From contig OZ005690.1 of assembly GCA_963930775.1 (NCBI GenBank), positions 4,944,225 to 5,008,224 on the forward strand: a stretch of 64,000 nt of DNA, read 5' to 3'. Each line of letters opens with the position of its first letter. Position 1 is the first letter of the stretch. The position numbers were made by a program, and so were the translations under genes. Positions 53,336 through 64,000 of this stretch are shown in pieces. Below the pieces are notes generated by a model. The model was not told the origin of the DNA. It saw only the letters and a program-made list of their open reading frames with translations, and searched no databases. The DNA comes from Cliona cf. orientalis (lineage: Eukaryota; Porifera; Demospongiae; Clionaida; Clionaidae).

Positions 53336-53618
53336 TAGCTAATTGCTAGTGCTGTTACCATAGAAATTTGTTTGATCATGGAGCAAATTGTAGCCATAGA
53401 CATGACCCAGGGTAATGGTTCAAGGTTGAGACACAATATCAAAGAAATGTGGGGGCGGTCTTAATTAAGTTGTTAATATGCAGCCCTGGGCTATGTCAAC
53501 AAGTTAAAAATCGATTTTTTTCTTGTATTCAACCGCTTGGCAAACATAAAACTACCCTCTCCATGACCGACATCAGCTCAGAGGATTAATAGCTACCTTG
53601 ATTATCAAGTTGATAATC
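53336..53618 (+). promoter_or_regulatory. Conserved 5' flank of gene C
   Basis: Paralogous to 22021-22291 before gene B, sharing GAAATTTGTTTGATCA, GGTTCAAGGTTGAGAC, AAAAATCGATTTTT and CTACCCTCTCCATGAC in the same order. Gene C has a ~20-base insertion (AAAGAAATGTGGGGGCGG context) relative to B. Likely the proximal promoter and 5' UTR; transcription start not located. Confidence 0.5.
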
Positions 53619-56600
53619 ATGGCTATTCTAGAGCTTAAGTTCATCTATCTTCTCTTGCTGTCAATTATCACATGCTGTGGTGAGTTTCTTGCATGGGTGG
53701 AATGGATGCATACACAGCTATAATAATATTATAGCTTGGTAACTACTTTGTATCGGGCCAAGGCTGATCTATAAGCTTAGTTTGACGTGGCCAACTCTCA
53801 ATACTGGAGTAGACTAGGGAATTAATCCAGTACTGTATGCATGATAATAATTATTCTCCCCGTGTACCTAGCTACAAAAATTCATTGAGGTCTTGCAGTG
53901 GCTGTAGTGAATTAATAAATTTACATACTAAGCTCTACTGCCATAAATCTGATTAGCTAATACAATTTATAATAATATTATTATAGATGTGCAGGGTATC
54001 GATATCACAATTGGTGATGCTCGGCTCAGTGCTCTTGCAATTGATACTGATAACATCATTTTGCCTGGTGATCAGGGAGTAGGGGCTGTGGAAGTGTTTG
54101 TGGATCAGTACAATGCCTGGCTTCCAATATGCTACACCACTTCCTGGGACAACAGTGCCGAGTCCAAAGTTATCTGCAGGCAACTGGGATTTAATACAAC
54201 GCATGATCCAGGTATCACAGTCTTGCTTGTAGTGTAGTATAATAATAGCTATTCCAAATGCTCAGATTTTTTTACTTGATTGTGCAAACTAGTGTTCCTG
54301 ATTCTTATGGTTGAGGTGTCGATAGCTTCCTCCCAATGAAGCCTATTCAGTATTATATTTTGTTGAATGGTTTAAGTAGCTGTATACACCTTGCATGAAT
54401 TACTTGGTATATGCAGCTACTGGTTTCTTACTGCATAGAACCAATGATTATAGGGTGTCCTCCCATAGCCACAGATAGAGCTCTGCAGCTGTCCAACCGT
54501 CTTTCATTGAATTTCAACTTTGAGTGTTCTGGATCAGAGTCTGAGCTCAATGACTGTTCCTACCAGTTTCTCTATGAGCATACGTCCTGTTACCCTATCC
54601 TGGTCTCATGCACTCCCTGTGAGTTATCAAAAATTTAGTAATACTTAGTTATATTCTGTATTAATAATATGCTAACGTTTAACCTTCTAAATTACATGCA
54701 GGTAGAGAAGGTAGTATACGGCTCTACAATGCTACATCTCAAGGAGAGGGAATTGTTGAGAACTGTAGAGGTGGATTCTGGCGGGCTGTTTGTGATATGA
54801 ATTGGAACTACCTGAATAGCTTCGTTGTGTGTCGACAGTTGGGATTACCAGCTACAGGTATTATAAACTTCACCCTAATTTTATTATACTAGCTATATTA
54901 TACAACAAAAGATATTTTTTAGAGCGACAATTTTCTTATATTATAGTCCGTGTCATTACATGAGGGCATGGATACGAGTCTTGGATGCACCCAGATGCAA
55001 TGAAACTTTGAAAGCAAGGCGCGGGAGGAGAGAAAGTCCGCACTACAATGCTCAGGATTGGTCAGAACTGTAGGGCTGTGTGCACAAAGTAGAGTTGCCT
55101 CGGGCCATAGCTTCAGCTAGAGATGTAGCTAGCTATTGTTGAATGATTGGCGCAAAAGCACCGCGCATTTTGAGAGGCCTGCTAAGCAGGCGCTGGTACT
55201 TAGATCTAAGCCACCGAGCCTCAAGCGATGCGAGAGGTGAGGTCTGTTCTTTAATTATCATACCTGTCAGTAGTCTGGTAGCAACATTCGAGCAGAACGA
55301 GAACGTCGCCATTGCCCACGTACACTTAGTTGTTATGAGGGGTGTGGCCTCTGCAACCATAAGCTTCCACCTGCGCATGCACACGGTAGTAACGGGCAAT
55401 CTTGCCCAGGCAGGATACGGTTTGTGCATGAACTACGTCTCTATATTTTGTGAGCATGTATTGTTAATAGATAGTCATGCATACTAGCCACATTATCCCA
55501 TGAGTGTGTACTTGTTATAGCTACTATTAAAGTTTTACACATGCATTTGCAGCTGCTGATATTCTACTACCACGTTCGTTCAGTGTGTACCATCGATTTC
55601 CACTTGGTGTTTATTTTAATTGCATTGGAAATGAGTCTTTGCTGACTGATTGTCGTGCTGCTGGAACATTATTGTGCACCTTTAATAACACTGCTAGAGT
55701 CCAGTGTGCAGGAGAAACAGTTACAGGTACAGTAAAACATTGAACCATTATTGCTGATTAACGTAGCATTAAAGTGCATGGGTGTGAGCGTGAGGATTGG
55801 CTAGCAGCATTCTCATTTTTTATGATTGTAGCATGCGCTGATGGTGATATTCGCCTTATTGGCGGACGTCAGACTGAGAATTTCAATGAGGGAAGAGTGG
55901 AGATCTGCAGCAATGGAGTATGGGGGACCATCTACGATGACGGGAGCTGGGATAGTCGTGATGCTATTGTTGTCTGTAGACAACTTGGATACAACAGTAA
56001 TCTGACCATAATGTGGGACCTACAATTTTGTCCACTGTAGCGAGCTATCCTTAGCTCAGGGGCTATAGTGGTTGACCATGCCCCTCCTACATGTATAGTC
56101 ATGGCCAGCTATGATAAAGCATGACTGTGGACAACAAAAAAGAATGTATTGATGAGAGGTCTATTGACTGACAGCTCCTAGGCAAGAGTTGGAGACATAT
56201 TTAGGCTTTACAGTGGCCATTGGTCGCTGAAACTAACAAATTATAATAGGGGGTGTGGCTAACTGGCCATTATGTGAGGTTGTTCCGCATTGCACAGGCT
56301 CGAATGGGACTAAAGTAGCTAAGTACAGCCATTATACAGAATAGCGGGGTGTCCGCTGTTGAGTCTAAGGAAATATAATCCATTAGCTAGCTATATCGCC
56401 GGTGTCCGTTAAGCAGGGTTCCATGCACTGTATAAATGAGTATATTCTTTATTTCCTGATAGTGGCTATACCCTATCGTGGTGGATTACTTGGAAGTGGA
56501 TCAGGACCAATTCTCTACGCTTATCTTAACTGCATTGGGAAAGAGACTTTGCTATCACAATGTAGAACTTTTCGATCTCTCTCCCTTGGAACTGTGCATT

Positions 56601-59600
56601 TTAGTGATGCTGGAGTTAGGTGTTTGAATGAAAGTAAGTCTGTCCTTATGAGTCAATATTAATATTCATAGGCGTAGGAAGATGATTTGGTAAACTGGTG
56701 CTCTGATGCCTAGCTATGTGTACACTAAAATTTAATCAATAACATAGAACTTTTCAGAGCAAAGTGACTTTGTGTGTGTTCCACTCAGAAATCTCATGGG
56801 TGCACCATCACCCGGTGCACCCATGCTTCCTTTGCCAGTGGTTAGGGGGCTAATTATAATATGGAGAGGTGCATGACAAGTTTAAAGAGGTGCATGTGTA
56901 GCTATTGTATGGAGTTTTTCCACTTGGTCCTTGACCTTTGTGGTTGAAATAAGCAGGTGGCTCCCACATACACTACCACTACAGTCTACACTAAGACCAC
57001 CAGAAGTCCATATATGTACAATACATTTTAATGTCAACGCGCAGTTTGCATGGCGTCTATGGGGGTTAATGATATGCATGCCATACATTTGGGGTCAAAA
57101 ATAGTGCGTGTCTATGTACAACTGTATCTTCTAGTGTGAGTTAATTAGCTATCGTTCTATCCAAAGTATCATTGTAAAGAAGAAGAGCTGAGCTTCACAT
57201 TGATACCAAGAACAAGACTAAGCGTGCCGAGATGACCGATGTAGACATGAACCAGTTTTTAGCCGCGTATGGCTGATGGCATCTTTGAATTTGGTGCAAA
57301 TCTGTAACACTCACACCAGCGCTAGGGGACTTGGTCCACAAGTAGGTAAGTACCAGAGCAGTTATTCCGCTGAATCCCGAGTCTTCCAGGGTCACTTAGC
57401 CACCACGAGCGATCTTTGAAAAATAATTTATCACTTTAGCCTGTTCTATTTTCTTGATAGTAGCTAGCTAGACTGTCAACTAAAAAAATACTAAATTTTA
57501 GCTACTAAATTAGCTAAGTTATAGCTATCAACTCTTCATCTTGAGTACTTTCTTTGTGACAGTTCAACTCACTCGTCCATTTCTTGATCTTTTCTGGCTG
57601 AATGGAACTTTGAATTCAGGGGAAATCGTAACATTCATTCCAGAACGAAAAACGAGGCACCCTCGATGTCCATACCATAGTGGCATGTATAGCAGTATAT
57701 ATATAGCGTGGAACAGAACTGCTCGAGTCGCTTCGAGAAACGAGTCTTCGAAAACAAGAAAAATTCAATCTGTCCTGGGTAGGCCGTGCAGCATGCTATA
57801 CTGGCTCCGTGCTGGAATGGCTCGCGAGAACTTAGAAAAGTGAAAAAGAAAGTATAAAGCGAGATTTGAACCTGCTACATTCTGTTCCACACACAAGAGC
57901 CCCAACCACTACACCACCGCTGTTGCCGCTGCTGCCAATCATTATTTCCCCCCTATCATAGACAAACCCTAGAGACTAACCCTGCTAACCATTGGCAACC
58001 CATCCCCAACCCCCCTCCCAGCCCCTCCCATCCATATCACGCATAGACAAACCCTTCAGACTAATCCTGCTAACCATCAGCAACCCATCCCCAACCCCCC
58101 AGCCCCTCCCATCCAACCCTGCTAACCATTGGCAACCCATCCCCAACGCCCCCCAGCCCCACCCATCCATACCTCGTATAAGAACCATTGTTGCGTGCGC
58201 CTCCCTATGGCCATTCCAGCACGTCGCACGGAGCCATCGTGGCACGGAGCCATTGTGGCACGCTACAGGCCGTGGTACACGGATAGATATACGGATGTAT
58301 ACGAGATTATTGCGTATACTCGCGTAATACGTACGCGTACGTGCGTATTCATACGCAGGAAAACATCATTTCCGTTTTGCCATTAAGCGGTAGGTCTTAG
58401 TGTAGACTGCTATTCCAAGTATTAATTATGTCTGTTGTTTATAATATTATCCTATGCTAATTTTTAGGTCTCTCTATCTGCTCTGATGGTGATATGCGTC
58501 TAGTGAATGGTACAACAATGTTTGAAGGTCGAGTGGAGCTCTGCTATCGTGGAATGTGGGGCCTGGTTTGTGACAACACCTGGGACAACAATGATGCAGC
58601 TAGTGCGTGTCGACTATTAGGCTTTCCTGAAGATGGTATGATTGTCTTTGTACTCTAAAGTTATGGGATACTACCCTTAAGGCCACCTTTATTTACAGGT
58701 ACTAAATTTAGCGAAATTAGTGATTTACTTAATTTTCGCTAAAAATTGCACGCGCGAATATTAAATTTTTCAGTATTTTCAAATAAGATGTGACCGGATT
58801 TGGGAAAACGCTCCGTATGGGATTTATCCTGAAAATTAAGTTTGAAATATGATTGATAAACTCTATACTATAGAGGTAATCCGTGTTCAAGGTTTTAGGC
58901 CGATCACTCACTTCATTGTGAAGATACAGTGCTTTGTTTGCGATCGCACCACACCCCCAATAATCGAGATATTACAGTCTAAAGGTATTGCTATGTACGT
59001 GTATGGCATTTCCACATACTATGCGTGAACCAGAATCAATTAAATGGCCCTGGGTGGGGCTGTTCGAAACGAATGTAAAGATCAAACAAGGGTTGAATTT
59101 GTTCGATGACAATGACAGCCGATTATTCTTTGATGCCCAACAAGCTAAAAAGGTGAGTGAACTAACAGTAGTTCGATAAATCTAGCTGTATGCCTGGTGG
59201 CAGAAATTCTAATTAGCGGCCATAGCAACAGGCTCCAGGTATGGCAGCTGTGCCGACTAGGTGGATCAAAATGAAGGTTTGCTTCGCCTTTGTATAGCAC
59301 AACTATAGCCTTCGTAGACGACGGTAACAGTTAGAAGAAGGTGTATATGACAAAATCTAGACTTTAACAAAATTAATGTCAACCTGAGCTACTAAAAACA
59401 CACATTGCGCAAATCGCACGTGGATCCCTTATGGAGGGTTTTCCCAAATTCAGTTACCAATGAAAAAATTACTAAATATTTCCGAAATCTGCTAAAATTT
59501 GTACCTGCAAATAATCATAGCTCTAATTTTATGCTTCAAGAGTTGCCACATTTTTGCAGGTGCAGTGGCAGTTACTGGTTCTTATTTTGGCAGTGGAGAG

Positions 59601-62133
59601 GGACCGTATGTTTTGAGTGGCACTCATTGCAGTAAATTCATTAGATATTTATCATCCTGTGGTCGAACTGGTGTTCATGATTACACCGCTGAATGCTCAC
59701 CTGGACATGATGCTGGAGTTATATGCAAGGGTATGTGAACAACACTTGACTAGCAACAAAATTTTTTTCGCTGTAACTATAATACCGTATCCTCCCGAAA
59801 ATAAGCCCCCCCTTTTTCAGCAGTAGACATGACCTAGACTGGGGAGGGGGCTTATTTTCGAATATGCACTTTCCCTCGAATATAAGCCCCCCTTAGCCAC
59901 CATCGTTGGTCACGTACCGCGGGAATAACCAGAGTTTGCTTGTCTTATCTCCAAAAGAGCGGCAACACGAGGATCGGCGATAGGAAAAGGACTTGTTGTT
60001 CCGTGTGTGTACGTCTTTAGAGGAAAGTAAAAGCATCTTGACCGGCTCGTAAGTGTCTTCGCCAAGCTAGAAGTGCCATCATAACAGAATGACTTCAAAA
60101 CAGGCTTTTCTAAAAGCAGCACCATCTTTGTACTCGTAGTCAATTGAAGGGCGGGGTTACGTACGTACGTACGTGCTCGCGCGCGTGTATATTATGTGCA
60201 GTCTATCTACTTGGTGGGAGGGGGGGGGCTTATAATCGAGGCAAACATACCTGTGCAAGAACCTGAAGGTCAAAGAGGGGAGGGGGCTTATTTTCGAAGG
60301 GGGCTTATTTTCGGGAGGATACGGTAATATTGAGAGAAAGGGAGAGTATATTCAATTTCTTGCTACTCCTTATAATAATAATTATTGTTGGATTGATTTG
60401 CCCCCCCCCCCCCTCTTCCCCACATGTAGAAATTGCCATTCCCCATAATAATTACCCCGCGTGCGCGCATGCGCAGCAGGGGGTAAAGCAATCGGTTTGT
60501 CTGTTGTCTGTTGTCTGTTGTCTGTTGTCAGTTGTCTGTCGTCTGTCGTCTGTCAGCATAAAAATTGGCAAATCTCAACATTTAAGCAAAAGTAGGGTCA
60601 ATAAATGGGATAAAATGGTGTAAGACCGCGAAAAAACACCTTCTGTCTCATTCTTAACCCCAGGCAATACCTAGGGAAGCTACAAATCGTGCGAGTATGT
60701 CGGACACGCCTACATTGGACACGCCCACCTAGTACTTCATGAAGTCTATTGCGCATGCTCGAGCTATTCCACTATTTCTAGGGAGTCTACTGCGCATGCT
60801 CAAGCTGCTCTATAGCATGCTTCTATATAGCACAAATTAATGTTATATGTGATCATGGATCTCCGAAAAAGTTCAAGAGTAGCAACAGATCCAAGGAAGC
60901 TACATGCCCACCTAGCACCTCATGAAGTCTATTGCGTATGCTCGAGCTGCTCTGCCATGGGAGTCTACTGTGCATGCTAGAGCTGCTCTACAGCATACTT
61001 CTAGCACAAAATTAATGTCATTTGTGATCATGGCTCTCAGAAGGGAACGAAAAGTTCATGAGTAGCAAGAGACTAAACTTCAAAGAACAGAGGTCTCATG
61101 CATGGCCATGGCACGCGGGGTATGTGCTCTATGAGCTCTAGTATTTAGTATGGGTTTGTCCCCCTTGGATTTGTACATCTATTTGCTCCCTCTTGAATTT
61201 TAGTACTATGTGTTTACACTCTCTTGAGCATAATCCTGAAATAAATCCTGGGCTGGTGACATGAGCATGGGGTATTTGTAGTATTTTATTAACCCTCACT
61301 GCAAAGCATAGGCGGAGGGTTACTGCAATTATTGTTTGGTGATTTTTATCCGTCCATCTGTCTGTCCGTCGCAACCCTCCTGTGCTAAATGGTAAGGGTC
61401 ATCTGAGAAAAAGTCCACATTGGAGCTATACGTCATAAAGGAATTGTGATCATGTTAAGTCCCGCCCAGTGGTATATAATAGTGTGTAGCTGTTGCCAAT
61501 CTGTGTTTACATGGCACCTACCTCAGCTACAAGACTGATAGCCATTCTGTGCTTTGCCGGTCCGTAGTCAATGCAATGATAATGTAAACAGGCAGTGGCT
61601 CTCAAGTATATATAATTCAGTTTAAGTATGTCACAGAGACTAGTTTATAATTATAGTGACATAGCTAGGTGCTTTGCCCCAATTCCTATAGATCATGCAC
61701 CCAGAACAGTATGCTTAGGTGCAGGGAATATATTTCAATAGTAGCTGTATACCAGAACCATGTTCAGGTGTAGAGTATGTAGTTCAATACTCCTGATATT
61801 GAACAGGCATATACACAGTGTTCTGCACTCCTGTGCATTAATTAAATTTTTTGTAAGGCTACATATACATTGCTTTATGGCTATTTTAATCGGTAATATC
61901 TATACTGATTTAAGCACCATGTAATCATAATATTTACATTTAAAAAATCATTGCGTTAATTTTAATATTTACGTTTTATTTAGCATGCAGCCATGGTGAA
62001 GTGCGTTCAATAGCGCGTAATCCTGTTGAAGTGTGTGACAAAGGCATTTGGGCACAAGTATGTAGTGATGGTACTAATACCTCTGCTGTAGCCAAAGTGC
62101 TGTGCAAAAGACTGTTTGGAGTTGAAAAATCAT
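53619..62133 (+). CDS. Gene C: SRCR-Ig receptor, 5' part (10 exons), truncated by window end
   Basis: Exons: 53619-53679, 53987-54211, 54417-54618, 54702-54857, 55553-55726, 55832-55996, 56463-56633, 58468-58635, 59560-59730, 61984-62133. They encode a signal peptide ([20 protein letters not shown]) and SRCR1 to the first half of SRCR5, about 547 residues, matching gene B exons 1-10 one for one. Exons 2 and 3 show the same phase conflict as in B; exons 4-10 are clean. The remaining SRCR, Ig, TM and tail exons would lie past 64000. The SRCR3 exon 7 junction begins with Met rather than Val because exon 6 ends in A. Confidence 0.85.
53987..55726 (+). other. Gene C SRCR 1-2 (exons 2-5)
   Basis: SRCR1: [35 protein letters not shown] and [15 protein letters not shown], then exon 3 with [20 protein letters not shown] and ILVSC. 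SRCR2: [31 protein letters not shown], then [19 protein letters not shown] and ARVQCAG. The exon 2 donor GTATCA (54212) gives phase 1, whereas exon 3 from 54417 is open only in phase 0. A downstream GTAGTG at 54229 would restore the frame, as at 23612 in B. Confidence 0.75.
54915..55503. repeat. R3 dispersed repeat, copy 3
   Basis: Same family as 24262-24840 and in the same intron (4), so inherited with the gene duplication. Shares GTCCGTGTCATTACATGAGG, GAGAGAAAGTCCGCACTACA, AGGCCTGCTAAGCAGGCGCT and CATTATCCCATGA. Confidence 0.65.
57840..57945 (-). repeat. tRNA-like segment on the minus strand
   Basis: On the minus strand GGTGGTGTAGTGGTTGGGGC is followed ~40 bases later by GGTTCAAATCTCGC, fitting Pol III A and B boxes. 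The presumed acceptor strands do not pair, so it is likely a SINE or tRNA remnant, not a working tRNA. In gene C intron 7. Confidence 0.4.
57962..58170. repeat. Minisatellite of ~70-bp units
   Basis: Units containing CTGCTAACCATTGGCAACCC, then ATCCCCAACCCCCC and AGCCCCTCCCATCCATA, occur about three times. Frames open across it on both strands are repeat artefacts. Confidence 0.7.
58696..59507. mobile_element. TIR element, CAGGTACTAAATTTAGC termini
   Basis: CAGGTACTAAATTTAGCGAA at the left corresponds to the reverse complement of TTTGCTAAAATTTGTACCTG-type sequence at the right (about 59490-59507). A second matching block (GATTTGGGAAAACGCTCC against GGAGGGTTTTCCCAAATTC) gives ~110-bp arms. In gene C intron 8; absent from gene B intron 8. 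Confidence 0.6.
59783..60326. mobile_element. MITE, TACCGTATCCTCCCGAAAAT termini
   Basis: TACCGTATCCTCCCGAAAAT, then AAGCCCCCC, is matched at the right by GGGGGCTTATTTTCGGGAGG and ATACGGTA. Sub-repeats of GGGGGCTTATTTTCGAA occur inside both arms. 544 bp, no convincing ORF. In gene C intron 9. Confidence 0.75.
60452..61141 (+). mobile_element. R1 element, gene C intron 9 copy
   Basis: Left end TTACCCCGCGTGCGCGCATG, an expanded (TCTGTTG)n tract at about 60498-60555, right end GCACGCGGGGTATGTGCTCT and GAGCTCTAG. Two internal AGTCTACTGCGCATGCTCAA-type units suggest a local duplication. Confidence 0.6.
61290..61650. repeat. R2 repeat, copy 2 (uninterrupted)
   Basis: TTAACCCTCACTGCAAAGCA, hairpin GGCGGAGGGTTA, then GGTAAGGGTCATCTGAG and TCCCGCCCAGTGGTATA. 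Homologous to 17918-18640 without the MITE found there. In gene C intron 9. Confidence 0.6.
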
Positions 62134-62336
62134 GTAAGTTATCTGACCCCTGAAGAGCTAGGTTGTCATTATAGAGATGTGTAGTGATGGTCTTGATTAA
62201 AGTGCTGACCTGGAGAAGGGTGTGCATGAGGAAAGGGGAACCTCATCTACTTCCCAGGCTCCATTCCGTGTAATTGCAGTATGCGTGGCAATAATACTTG
62301 GCTTTTTGAGGATATCATGCATGCAGGATTCATCAG

Positions 62337-64000
62337 AGAGTCGGTAGACTCTATAAGTAGGGATGGCCCGAATTTTTTTTTAATATGCCATATATGTAAT
62401 ACATTACAAAAAAGTAAGTAACTCAGAGCAAATAAAATGCTAAGATTTTAAACTTTCACATTCATAATCTACACCGAAATACTAACCTCGTCCCCAGGCC
62501 CCTCCCAACGTGGGGAGAAGGGCCTGGTACACACCAACTGTGCATGTGCCAGTTTGTACCCAGAATCTGGGTACGTCATATATTCCCGTAAAATATTCAG
62601 TAAACTAAATATTTAAGATTACATCATCCTTTCTTTCTGCTCACGTATGGCCAAGGAATGCACGACGCGAGCTCAAACAGTTTGTTCAAGCAGTTGGCTG
62701 GCCAGCGAAAGCAAAAAGACTTACCCTGGCACCTGTTTGAGCAAGCGATTGAATTGCCACGAAGTAAGCTATGGTATACGGACAATTTTACAGAAAATCT
62801 ACGGATAAAGTGGCGCATGCGCAGTCGGTGTGTACCAGGCCCTTCTCCCCGCGTTGGGAGGGGCCTGGGGACGAGGATACCGAAATACCTATCCATCAAG
62901 CCCCAAACCATCCATGGAAACAATCGGGTATGCCTGAACCAGGTGTGTAAAGAAATCATAAAAAATGCAAAAATTTCAATCTTCTTGTCTTCTTCTCTTC
63001 TCGGGCTAACTCAATATTGCCTGGACTTTTCACCTTAGCTTGAGTATAAATCCACTCCATTTTGTAGCTCATACGTCTGTGGTGTGTTAGTTTTGTGTTA
63101 TCAGGACAGCAATTTAATCATGGGCGTGTACAGCGCATTCTGTAAGTGGGTGTGTCTGATTCGCCATTTTGTCATATAATGCGCATGCTCAGAATGTGTT
63201 GCCATGGTGATCGCTGCGAAGTTATATGACTGTAGTCAACGGAGCGCGATGTTACAGGCCGGCCAGTCGAATCGAGTGCAAGGCGCTGCGAGCGCTAGCA
63301 CACTGGTGGCTAGGCTAGCGCGTACAGCACTAGTGCTGCGCTGATTTGATCATGAATACGAAGGTTCGAGGAGCGGCCATTCCTCGGGCGATCCCTCAGC
63401 AGTCGGTCAGCTCAGGAAGAGTGTCATCACTACTTGGGCAGCTTCTTTGTCAGCCTGCCTAGACATAGGGGCGTGGCTACTGATTTTCCGTGCCACGCAC
63501 GCACGAACTTTGGCACCTAGCTACCCATGTTATATACCGAAGTATACTGGAGTTGAATGAGCAAACCATGTAAGATGGCATTGATGAATTACACTGAAAG
63601 CAATAAAAAAGGAATAGAAACAAGTATAAAAACAATGGAATAAATTGAAGGATGAAGTAGGGATGGCAGCGTCAATAAGTATATGAACAAGATTTGTAGG
63701 GATAACCATATCCACTATACATCCCTACGCTTGTTAATCATGCACCTATTGATGTCAACTTGTTCGTGCTCAAATGATCCAAGCTTCTTGACGTACATGT
63801 GGGAGAATTTTTGTCCCCTATTACTTATGGCTCAGATTTGATTCATTATTACTGATTACTTTTGCTCCCCATGCATATAGCTACTCGAAAAGCAAACGTA
63901 GGGATGTATAAGTGGATGTGGCTATCCCTACAAATCTTGTTCATATACTTTTTGACCCTGCCATCCCTACTTCATCCTTCAATTTATTCAATTGTTTTTA
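62337..64000. mobile_element. R4 composite element, copy 3 (gene C intron 10, reaching window end)
   Basis: Starts AGAGTCGGTAGACTCTATAA and AGTAGGGATGGCCC. Terminal palindrome: about 63640-63740 pairs with 63885-63985 (AGTAGGGATGGCAGCGTCAA against a right arm reading GACCCTGCCATCCCTACTTC). Split by the MITE at 62486-62876. No gene exon seen after 62133. Confidence 0.65.
62486..62876. mobile_element. MITE, CCTCGTCCCCAGGCC family, in R4 copy 3
   Basis: CCTCGTCCCCAGGCCCCTCC at the left and GGGGCCTGGGGACGAGG at the right, with ~48-bp arms. ACCGAAATAC is found on both sides (62472-62481 and 62880-62889), a probable ~10-bp target duplication. R4 copy 2 shows the site without it. Same family as 35174-35594. 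Confidence 0.75.

Noticed and set aside
57985..58386. ORFs with PPAPPI/HPQ-rich or Trp/Gly-rich translation
   Set aside because: They are the minisatellite read in different frames.
62624..63038. ORFs of 111-126 residues on both strands
   Set aside because: They run through MITE arms and the R4 element; overlapping frames on opposite strands, no family resemblance.

Overview
The window is metazoan genomic DNA, most likely from a sponge (demosponge-type). This is inferred from intron-rich SRCR/Ig cell-surface receptor genes with short GT-AG phase-1 exons, AT-rich introns packed with small inverted-repeat transposons, and no bacterial gene organisation. No species marker was recognised. Most of the sequence is intron or intergenic. 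The coding content is small exons in a head-to-tail array, one long intronless gene on the opposite strand, and one retrotransposon.

Layout. (1) 2408-17220 (+): gene A, the 3' part of a large single-pass receptor with SRCR domains, Ig-like domains, a juxtamembrane Cys domain, a TM helix and a short tail. Its 5' exons lie before the window. (2) 17462-17816: a decayed duplicate of A's TM and tail exons. (3) 17.8-22.0 kb: intergenic, made of MITEs and a large foldback/tandem-repeat structure. (4) 22292-42252 (+): gene B, a whole paralogue with 19 exons: signal peptide, seven SRCR domains, about four Ig-like domains, TM and tail. It has two reading-frame problems. (5) 42276-46817: a Ty3/gypsy-type LTR retrotransposon in the 3' UTR of gene B, with identical 194-bp LTRs and a 5-bp target duplication (GAATG). 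Its pol is split by one in-frame stop. (6) 48903-51887 (-): an intronless 994-residue protein with a signal peptide, a beta-helix-like ectodomain, a Cys-rich stalk and about nine TM helices. (7) 53619-62133 (+): gene C, the 5' part of a third paralogue, running off the window.

The three receptors form a tandem family. All junctions I could check keep the frame: gene A sums to exactly 1173 codons including stop, after the two bases that finish a split codon. The exceptions are the exon 2/3 junction shared by B and C, and one exon of B. The ectodomain exons are nearly all symmetric phase 1, and each SRCR domain is split by a central phase-1 intron. The tail, ending [13 protein letters not shown], is identical in A, B and the decayed copy. 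A stretch of the large Ig exon is much more divergent than its flanks. Function is inferred: a surface recognition or scavenger-type receptor family. No ligand can be read from sequence.

Introns differ between copies mainly by insertions. At least eight families of short inverted-repeat elements are visible. Several are nested, and several have an empty site in a paralogous intron, so the array works as a natural record of insertion order.
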